The translations under genes and the position numbers were made by a program. From an uncultured Lachnospiraceae bacterium (lineage in GTDB: Bacteria > Bacillota > Clostridia > Lachnospirales > Lachnospiraceae): DNA of 5,864 nucleotides. Positions 1 to 5,605 of this stretch are shown in pieces (the first letter of the stretch is position 1; each line of letters opens with the position of its first letter). Where the stretch lies: NCBI GenBank assembly GCA_958444395.1, contig CAUCOL010000127.1, forward strand, positions 1 through 5,864. The letters run 5' to 3'. Under the pieces are notes generated by a model, which saw only the letters and a program-made list of their open reading frames with translations, was not told the origin of the DNA and ran no database searches.

Positions 1-134
1 CCTGTCAGCAATAAAACCAGTAGGATCACCAGACCATATACACTGGCAGGAATTGACAACGGGATCAGATATTTTAATACCTCCCCTGCAAAAGAAATAC
101 TTGCAATAATCAAAAATTGTCGTAAAAATTTCAT
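1..134 (-). CDS. CidA/LrgA family membrane protein (5' part only, cut by the window edge)
   Basis: The ATG at 134-132 opens a reading frame of 44 complete codons that is still open at the left window edge. It is preceded by the Shine-Dalgarno-like AGAGGAAACT. The protein starts MKFLRQFLIIASISFAGEVL, followed by a proline-containing turn (IPLSIPASVYG) and then a second very hydrophobic helix. This helix, P-x-P-A-S-x-Y-G-L turn, helix pattern is typical of the N-terminus of CidA/LrgA proteins, which are about 110 to 150 residues with four membrane helices. The family is described as holin-like regulators of murein hydrolases, and some members act with an LrgB partner in uptake of pyruvate or similar small metabolites. 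An lrgB-like partner would be expected just beyond the left edge but cannot be seen. A terminator at 258-292 separates it from the upstream gene, so it should have its own promoter in 135-257. Only a weak candidate is visible there (TTCACA at 242-237, 18-bp spacer, GAGAAT at 218-213). Confidence 0.85.
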   Translation of the reverse strand, partial: MKFLRQFLIIASISFAGEVLKYLIPLSIPASVYGLVILLVLLLT

Positions 135-195
135 AGTTTCCTCTTTTCCATGTGTTTTTCACACGCTTCCCTTTGCAAAACCAGCGTTTTTCCCT

Positions 196-220
196 ACGAG
201 AATTGCTTCGCAATTCTCGT
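196..220. repeat. Perfect palindrome, REP-like hairpin with a GCGAAGC mini-loop
   Basis: The arms ACGAGAATTG (196-205) and CAATTCTCGT (211-220) are exact inverse complements around the 5-nt centre CTTCG. On the minus strand the apex reads GCGAAGC, a sequence known to form an unusually stable DNA mini-hairpin. No T-run follows the stem on either strand, so it is not a normal intrinsic terminator. It lies between the terminator of the LTA-synthase-like gene and the start of the LrgA-type gene. It could be a dispersed extragenic palindrome, an mRNA-stabilising hairpin in the lrgA leader, or an operator. Its left arm overlaps the only weak -10 candidate for the downstream gene. Confidence 0.7.
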
Positions 221-257
221 TGGCTTCACTCTGTGTTGTGAACATTTTTCTATTTCA

Positions 258-292
258 TAAAAAGAACTGCCACACGTTTGCTGTGCGGCAGT
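258..292 (-). terminator. Rho-independent terminator after the LTA-synthase-like gene
   Basis: Read on the minus strand, ACTGCCGCAC (292-283) pairs with GTGTGGCAGT (275-266) across a 7-nt loop. All ten positions pair in RNA, one of them as a G-U wobble. The stem is followed directly by TCTTTTT (265-259). It sits 81 bp past the stop codon at 374-376 and precedes the LrgA-type gene, so it closes the upstream transcription unit. On the plus strand one pair becomes an A-C mismatch and no T-run follows, so it acts in one direction only. Confidence 0.85.
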
Positions 293-373
293 CCCCTTTG
301 CATTGCTGCATAGTTTTCATCAAATCATCGTTTTCTTCTGTCAGTAGAGTCTCCTCCACATCTTCTCACCGCA

Positions 374-3085
374 TCATGGCTTCATCTGAAACAGCTGTCC
401 CATCTTCTCCTTGTCCATATCACTATAATATCCATACTGAAGGATCTCATAGTTATTCAACATCTCTGACACAGTATCTGTCTCGTCTTTTCCATAGGAA
501 TGCCATGTTCCCTGCTGATCCATATAGCCATTTACATTCATCGCCGGCACTTCCTCAGATAACTGCTCGAGGAACTGATTATACAACGGCAGTTCTATCC
601 CCGCCTGTTTCAGCAGCATATTCTCAAGATAGTTGTTACCGATCACAGCGTCATCGGCTGTCTCGATATCATAGTTTGCCCATATAATAAACGGAACCGC
701 ATAACGCTTCTGGATATCATCCAGCGTCCAGTCGCTCTGACTCTTGCCCAGAAGTTCTTCATAAAATTCTGTCTCAACCGATGGGAAATGATCCCCAAAC
801 ATACAGATGATCGTTGGTTCCTTCTGCTTTTTGAAATAATCGATCAGGTATTTGAACGCCTCATCGGATACATGGATCGCAGACAGATATTCTTTTGCCT
901 CTGTATAGTACGAATCCTTCACATAGATTGGGTTCTTCCAGTTCGTATTGGTCAGATAACCGCCGTGATTCTGGATCGTCATATCAAACAGATACAGTGG
1001 CTTATCTCCCTTTTTCTCGTAGAGCTCAATCACTTTCTTATAACTTTCTTTATCACTGATATAGCGCACATATTCCGGATTCTTAAACTGTTCGATCGTG
1101 ATGAAATCGTCAAATTTCATACTCTTATAGGTGGCAATACGATTCCAGTTACCGCCGCTGCTCGGATGCACTGCATCTGTGATATAGCCCATCTCTTTCA
1201 GATAGGATGGCAGTGAAAATGTCGAATCATGCATAAACTGCTGATATACATTGGAACCACTTGGGAAATATGCCATCGTATTTCCTGTCATCGCCTCAAA
1301 CTCTGAATTACTGGTTCCTGCGCCAAAAACAGAAACATAATCTTTTCCTTTGATCGTATTGTCCTTCAGACTGTGAATAAACGGCAACGGATCTTTATTA
1401 TAATTCATATCGCCTACCAGTGAAAAATCTGCCAGACTTTCATTCATGATCAGGATGATATTTGGTTTCTTGCCGTTCAATGTCGTATTCGTACTAAAAT
1501 CGCTGTTTCCATGTACCTTTTTATCCTCTGCAGCGATTGCTGATGAAGAGGCTGCCTGCGATTTCTTCTCGGTCTGTGCCAGGATCTTCTGTACCTTATC
1601 CTGGGAATAGCCGGACGGCATGGACACTCTCAGGTAGTGGATATTTAGGAAATAATTCATATAAAATCCGTTGCTTTTGCAGGAGGCAACTTTATTCCAC
1701 ACACTGTCTTTAATCCCACAATCCGTTAAAATATCTGTATGATACAGGGTCAGAATGATTGCCAGTCCCGGCACAACTGTATAAGCACTACGAAGAATCC
1801 GCTTCTTCCAGTTGCGTTTTACCTGCTTCTTACGTGAACGCAGTAACACGATACACCAGATCACGAATGCCGGAAACACCACAAACTGTGCCGGCGTAAA
1901 GGAAAATGTATACGTAGATGCTACTTCCGTCGCCGTCGCAACCCCCAGAATATCGGATGGTAAAAATGGTGTGCCACGCACATTCATAATAAACAGATTT
2001 GCGATGCCGACCGGGAACAACAACAGATCCATTACAAACATGGCAATGCCTGTGTTGCCGATCAGGGCAATGAAAACCAGCTGGATACCACCGAGCAGAA
2101 TCCAGGTAAAGATCCATACATTGGCAAGGATCGTCGTCGCTGTTCCATTCATCGTTTCAAGCATCACTGCCAGCACGATCGGATTCACTACTGCGATCAG
2201 GATCCGTATGGTACGTATCACTTTCGGCTCAGACAGACACCACTTGACCATCGCCTTCAATGAATGGTTCTTATAACGTTTTGGTGCATTCTGCGCCTTT
2301 TTACGCCGCTTGTCCTTCTGTATCTCTTCGGAAGCATTTTTGCGTCCCTGCGCTTTTCGCTGCTCCATCTTTTCCTGCTCGTATTTCTTTTCTTTCTCCT
2401 GACGCCGCTGCTGCTTCTGACGTTTCTTACGGTATAATGTCTTATACTCTGTCACACGTTCAAAGATCAGCACAAACAGGATCACAAGCTCTGCCAGAAA
2501 TACAAATAGCGGATATACCTGATGATACGTATAAGAATACGAAATATTAACGGATTTGGAGCGCTGCTGCTGCTTCAACGTAGACATATACGTATTTGGA
2601 TATGTCCGGTTCGTTGTATTGACTGTCGGGATCACTGCATATGAAGCATCATCCGAGCTACAGGTCATACGAATACAGCAGCTGACACCTTTAGGTACCG
2701 TCACCGGCTGATCCATCGTGACTGTATAGGCAGCATTTTGTTTAATATTTTTAACCGGCACCTCTGTCTCAAATACAACATCATTATTTCCATCCAGCAT
2801 CTGGATATGTAAGGTCTTTCCGACCTCCGTCTGCTGGAAGGAGCCAAAGCTGATCGCAAAAGAGCGAAGCACAACCTTCCGGTTAAAACAGAACTTCTGT
2901 CGGACAACCTCCGTCTTATCCAGAATACCAATAACACTGCTGTTGCTGTTGCCGGCTTCCGTCGTAATCTTCTGCTGTGACACCAGCCTTCCTGTCATAA
3001 AAAACTGCACACAAAGCGTAGCCACCAGCAGGATCACAAAAAGAAGACACCTCTTCTTCGTTATTTTAAAATATTTATGAAACAT
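374..3085 (-). CDS. LTA-synthase-family phosphoglycerol transferase with an extended N-terminus
   Basis: This 903-residue membrane enzyme has an extracellular alkaline-phosphatase/sulfatase-fold domain. Family members move glycerol phosphate from phosphatidylglycerol onto a growing polymer or glycan outside the membrane, using Mn2+. Expected active-site residues are all present: metal-binding E549 (MNES), nucleophile T591 (GAGTSNSEFE), a substrate-binding WNR (647-649), H707 (QNHGG) and D765-H766 (FGDHFP). Likely membrane helices lie near 12-31, 191-209, 292-309, 318-342, 345-366, 400-416 and 434-449. Basic segments at 210-280 and 417-433 fall on the cytoplasmic side, which puts the catalytic domain (about 540-850) outside. 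Usual LtaS proteins are about 650 residues with five helices. The extra material here is a helix, a probable exported beta-rich domain (about 60-185), a second helix and a Lys/Glu/Gln-rich, probably coiled-coil segment (212-268). The start is supported by GTAGAGGAATAT before the ATG and by a promoter 75 bp upstream. The true acceptor could be lipoteichoic acid or another envelope polymer. Confidence 0.9.
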   Translation of the reverse strand: MFHKYFKITKKRCLLFVILLVATLCVQFFMTGRLVSQQKITTEAGNSNSSVIGILDKTEVVRQKFCFNRKVVLRSFAISFGSFQQTEVGKTLHIQMLDGNNDVVFETEVPVKNIKQNAAYTVTMDQPVTVPKGVSCCIRMTCSSDDASYAVIPTVNTTNRTYPNTYMSTLKQQQRSKSVNISYSYTYHQVYPLFVFLAELVILFVLIFERVTEYKTLYRKKRQKQQRRQEKEKKYEQEKMEQRKAQGRKNASEEIQKDKRRKKAQNAPKRYKNHSLKAMVKWCLSEPKVIRTIRILIAVVNPIVLAVMLETMNGTATTILANVWIFTWILLGGIQLVFIALIGNTGIAMFVMDLLLFPVGIANLFIMNVRGTPFLPSDILGVATATEVASTYTFSFTPAQFVVFPAFVIWCIVLLRSRKKQVKRNWKKRILRSAYTVVPGLAIILTLYHTDILTDCGIKDSVWNKVASCKSNGFYMNYFLNIHYLRVSMPSGYSQDKVQKILAQTEKKSQAASSSAIAAEDKKVHGNSDFSTNTTLNGKKPNIILIMNESLADFSLVGDMNYNKDPLPFIHSLKDNTIKGKDYVSVFGAGTSNSEFEAMTGNTMAYFPSGSNVYQQFMHDSTFSLPSYLKEMGYITDAVHPSSGGNWNRIATYKSMKFDDFITIEQFKNPEYVRYISDKESYKKVIELYEKKGDKPLYLFDMTIQNHGGYLTNTNWKNPIYVKDSYYTEAKEYLSAIHVSDEAFKYLIDYFKKQKEPTIICMFGDHFPSVETEFYEELLGKSQSDWTLDDIQKRYAVPFIIWANYDIETADDAVIGNNYLENMLLKQAGIELPLYNQFLEQLSEEVPAMNVNGYMDQQGTWHSYGKDETDTVSEMLNNYEILQYGYYSDMDKEKMGQLFQMKP

Positions 3086-3112
3086 ATATTCCTCTACCTC
3101 GATTTTTACAGA

Positions 3113-3135
3113 TTAGATGTACTATTTTAGATGTA
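3113..3135. repeat. Pair of 9-bp direct repeats in the leader of the LTA-synthase-like gene
   Basis: TTAGATGTA occurs at 3113-3121 and again at 3127-3135, a start-to-start distance of 14 bp. On the transcribed strand this reads TACATCTAA twice. The pair lies downstream of the predicted transcription start, between the promoter and the Shine-Dalgarno sequence. It could be an operator or part of a leader RNA structure, or chance in AT-rich sequence. Confidence 0.4.
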
Positions 3136-3158
3136 ATATTTCTAAAAACCCGTTGATT

Positions 3159-3188
3159 ATAATACATTTCTTCTACTTTATTTGTCAA
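3159..3188 (-). promoter_or_regulatory. Sigma-A-type promoter for the LTA-synthase-like gene
   Basis: A consensus -35 box TTGACA (3188-3183) is followed after 18 bp by TATTAT (3164-3159), a five-of-six match to the -10 consensus. An overlapping perfect TATAAT (3161-3156) would need a 21-bp spacer and is less likely. An A-run upstream (3208-3203 on the minus strand) may act as an UP element. Transcription should start near 3152, giving a leader of about 65 nt before the ATG at 3085. The LTA-synthase-like gene therefore has its own promoter in addition to any read-through from the glycosyltransferase gene, after which no convincing terminator is seen. Confidence 0.75.
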
Positions 3189-3208
3189 TGCTATAGACCT
3201 TATTTTTT

Positions 3209-3229
3209 CTTTAAGAATTAAGATTTAAG
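3209..3229. repeat. Three tandem 7-bp repeats upstream of the promoter
   Basis: CTTTAAG (3209-3215), AATTAAG (3216-3222) and ATTTAAG (3223-3229) stand head to tail and share the core TTAAG in fixed 7-bp phase. They end about 20 bp upstream of the -35 box and start 8 bp after the glycosyltransferase stop codon. The position suits an activator or response-regulator site. The sequence is AT-rich, so chance is a real alternative. Confidence 0.4.
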
Positions 3230-3236
3230 CGTTGAT

Positions 3237-4418
3237 TCACTCTGCTGACGGGCATCCATCCTCCCGGATAAAAGAGACCCACTGCCGCGCGCGCCGATAC
3301 CAGGTATCGTGCGCAGACGCCTTTTTATAGGCACTTCCGGCTATCTCCTCCAGCCGGTCCGTATCCTCCAATAGTGTCCGGATGCGGCTTGCCATCTCCT
3401 CCGGTCGATTTCTGTCGAACCGTAGATACTCTTTACCTTCATCATAATGATCATCCAGATATTCACAACCGTCTGTCACTACGACAGACTGGTTCAGCAT
3501 GGCATTCATCACACGGTCATGCACACCATCCATAAACGATGGCTGGATGTTTAACACCATCCGGCTCTGTCCCAGCATCTGAAGCTGCGTGGCATAGCTG
3601 CATGGTTTATGCCGGTGCAGCTGCTTTTCGCTGTATCCCTGAACCATTTCCCACCGGAAGCCGACGACATCCATCTCCACTCCCTGTGCCAGCAATGCTT
3701 TCCATATGCTCTGCCGATACCATTCCCGGATATATTTATCGATATAACGAGCCTTATACATCTTCATCGCCAGGAACTCTCCATCCGACTCTGTTTTCTC
3801 GACAAACAGCTCCTCCAGCGGCTTACGGCTCCCACTGCGGTATGCCTGCAGTATCTCCTGTGCCACCGCCGCATAGCCTTCCGTGTGTGCCTCCATCTGC
3901 TCCTTATAATAAGAAAGCGGTGTGAACGTCCCGGGAAACAGCAGACGGATCGGTCTTTGCTCCATCGGAAGCACCGGTGCAGCATCGGCAAATTCTCCTG
4001 CCTCTATCCCGGCAAAGCCAAGACAATGTACCCCGGACAAATGTGGATACTGCCGGCGCAGATAATCTGCATGATAACAATCCAGACAGACCACGTAATA
4101 CCTCTTCAAGGGAATCCGAAGCGTCTCATGCAGATGCATCGGGTGATCGACGATCATATGATAAAACGGTGCATCCAGACAATCCAGATAGTACGCTTCA
4201 TCCATCTTCAAGCGGGGAAGGATCGAATTGACATCGATCACGGCATCCCAGTGCTGACCACAGAAAGATTCCAGCTCCTGTTCCTGCCGTTCTATTTCTT
4301 CCAGACAACAGACCGTCACCTCCACACCCAGCCTTTCCATGCCACGCCGCAGCATTTCCATAAAATAATATGAGGAATCGTAACTGAGCCGCTTTGTTTC
4401 AAATATTAAAACACGCAT
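3237..4418 (-). CDS. CgeB-like glycosyltransferase (GT-B fold, glycosyl transferases group 1 type)
   Basis: This is a 393-residue protein with no membrane segment or signal peptide, probably cytoplasmic. The N-terminal half opens with MRVLIFETKRL, a beta strand and loop typical of GT-B enzymes, and has a DHP motif at 91-93 (IVDHPMHLHE) that resembles the acceptor-domain turn of CgeB-like proteins. A central strand and loop, LLFPGTFTPLSYY (159-171), begins the second Rossmann domain. The C-terminal stretch 285-325 (NIQPSF..GVHDRVMNAML..SVVVTDG) matches the nucleotide-sugar-binding region of the group 1 (Glyco_trans_1_2) family. Donor and acceptor sugars cannot be predicted. The start lies 2 bp after the yhfC-like stop, with AAGGA (4429-4425) inside the end of that gene 6 nt upstream of the ATG, so the two are probably translationally coupled. 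Next to an LTA-synthase-like gene, it may glycosylate a teichoic-acid lipid anchor or polymer, but that is inference from position. Confidence 0.8.
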   Translation of the reverse strand: MRVLIFETKRLSYDSSYYFMEMLRRGMERLGVEVTVCCLEEIERQEQELESFCGQHWDAVIDVNSILPRLKMDEAYYLDCLDAPFYHMIVDHPMHLHETLRIPLKRYYVVCLDCYHADYLRRQYPHLSGVHCLGFAGIEAGEFADAAPVLPMEQRPIRLLFPGTFTPLSYYKEQMEAHTEGYAAVAQEILQAYRSGSRKPLEELFVEKTESDGEFLAMKMYKARYIDKYIREWYRQSIWKALLAQGVEMDVVGFRWEMVQGYSEKQLHRHKPCSYATQLQMLGQSRMVLNIQPSFMDGVHDRVMNAMLNQSVVVTDGCEYLDDHYDEGKEYLRFDRNRPEEMASRIRTLLEDTDRLEEIAGSAYKKASAHDTWYRRARQWVSFIREDGCPSAE

Positions 4419-4420
4419 GC

Positions 4421-5290
4421 TTATTCCTTGTCCTTCAGCTTGCGATTGGCAAGCTCATGAATCGATGTGCCGGAAGCACTAAAAGTAGATGCCTCTTTGG
4501 CTTCCTTCTTAATTCCTTTATATACCTGCATCGCATAGACCAGTACCGCCAAAGATAAAACGGTCAACAGAATCTCGGTCGGGATCAGTCCGATTGCTTT
4601 CATCTGATATAAGCCGGCCGGTATGTCCGCCAGCATGTGAAGTGCCATGGCGATCCAGATCATTTTCTTCTGTCCTGCCACCTTGACCGCTTTAAATACC
4701 AGGATAGACAGCCCGATCTGCAGCATCAACGCACTGATGCGCTCCCAGCCTGCGATCAGACAATCTGTCGCTGTCAGATCACGGATCGTGTCTCCAACTG
4801 TCTGCATCGCTTTCAATTCGGAACCGGACATAGTCTTGAGCATCTTATCAAAAGTACCATTATTTAGCAGTTGTCCATAGGTATAGTACTGCAGGTAGCC
4901 AAGCCCAAGTACCAGCATACACTCTACACCGCCATGACCGATACCGTATGTAACCGCTGTCTCTTTCTCCGGATATTTACGGATCAGAAAATGGAATGCC
5001 ACATAACGTCCACCCTCTTCAAACAGGGCAGCCATCAGACCTCCATATAATGCATACAATGCCGCATTACTCTTAAGCAGGCGGGAAACCGGATTATCCA
5101 TTATGATAAAAACGGTATGCGGAATCGTCTCCAGTACCTTCGCTGCAACCACAAAAGTAAGCATTCCTATAAAAAACGGCACCAGACTCTTTCTGGTACG
5201 CAGCTTCCAGACCGCGATCAATACAACCGGCACGGTAAATGCCAGCATCCCCGTCTGCAGCATCGTGTTTAACATCTCTGTTGTGATCAT
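4421..5290 (-). CDS. YhfC-family intramembrane protease
   Basis: This is a 289-residue, strongly hydrophobic protein with about seven to eight membrane helices. It carries the signature residues of the YhfC family, related to the PrsW/CAAX-protease superfamily of glutamic or metal-dependent intramembrane proteases: EEGGRY at 91-96, HGGVE at 119-123 and a later helix with LHMLAD (H218). Substrates of YhfC proteins are not generally known. The C-terminal tail (about 258-289) is hydrophilic and probably cytoplasmic. The frame stays open up to 5536, but the start at 5290 is preferred. It has AAAAGGGGA 6 nt upstream, it puts a helix close to the N-terminus as in other family members, and the 82 extra residues upstream are cysteine-rich with no recognisable protein character. 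It is the first gene of an operon with the glycosyltransferase, whose start is 2 bp beyond its stop. Confidence 0.87.
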   Translation of the reverse strand: MITTEMLNTMLQTGMLAFTVPVVLIAVWKLRTRKSLVPFFIGMLTFVVAAKVLETIPHTVFIIMDNPVSRLLKSNAALYALYGGLMAALFEEGGRYVAFHFLIRKYPEKETAVTYGIGHGGVECMLVLGLGYLQYYTYGQLLNNGTFDKMLKTMSGSELKAMQTVGDTIRDLTATDCLIAGWERISALMLQIGLSILVFKAVKVAGQKKMIWIAMALHMLADIPAGLYQMKAIGLIPTEILLTVLSLAVLVYAMQVYKGIKKEAKEASTFSASGTSIHELANRKLKDKE

Positions 5291-5605
5291 ATACGTCCCC
5301 TTTTCATTTCCATCTCTTATTCTGTACACCTCGTAAAGCTCCCTGCCACGGTTCTCACCGCCAGAGCACACTCCCATCAGTATACTGTTTAAGCGTAACA
5401 CACCCGCCCCATTATTGCAAATCCTCCCAAAATGGTTTATCCTTTTTTCATAATTACATAAACTTCCCAACCACAACACAGGACAGCTTCCGATCAATCC
5501 GTCATCCACATGACAGATACAGGCAGATTTTTGCACGTATACTTCGCTGTTCGCAAGGGGAGGAATAAAAAATTGTCTTGGTACCTTACGCCTTTCCCTA
5601 GTCCC
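5291..5605. other. Gene-poor region upstream of the protease-glycosyltransferase operon
   Basis: No credible protein gene or RNA gene is seen here. The yhfC-like promoter should lie in this stretch, but I find no pair of -35 and -10 boxes good enough to call. On the minus strand a good Shine-Dalgarno GGGAGGA (5428-5422) precedes a 7-codon frame at 5412-5389 (MGRVCYA), which could be a leader peptide or chance. A 10-bp palindrome CAGTATACTG lies at 5378-5387. The 14 bases from 5533 (GCACGTATACTTCG) resemble the inner edge of the right arm of the large inverted repeat at 5837-5850, matching at 12 of 14 positions. Confidence 0.5.
5296..5304 (-). promoter_or_regulatory. Ribosome binding site fixing the start of the yhfC-like gene
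   Basis: AAAAGGGGA on the minus strand ends 5 nt before the ATG at 5290-5288. It decides in favour of the 289-residue product over the longer open frame starting at 5536, which lacks comparable support. Confidence 0.75.

Noticed and set aside
220..687. Plus-strand open frame of 155 codons
   Set aside because: It is mostly antisense to the 3' end of the LTA-synthase-like gene, crosses the terminator, and its Ser/His-rich translation resembles no known protein.
3200..3236. Possible terminator after the glycosyltransferase gene
   Set aside because: The AT-rich TTAAG repeats can form only weak pairing and are not followed by a proper stem plus T-run on the minus strand, so no terminator is called.
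3609..4373. Plus-strand open frame of 254 codons
   Set aside because: It lies wholly antisense to the glycosyltransferase gene. Its His/Gln/Pro/Arg-rich translation matches no family, and no ribosome binding site supports it.
5291..5536. An 82-residue N-terminal extension of the yhfC-like frame
   Set aside because: The residues are cysteine-rich and low in recognisable structure, the start at 5536 has no comparable ribosome binding site, and a strong one sits directly before the ATG at 5290.
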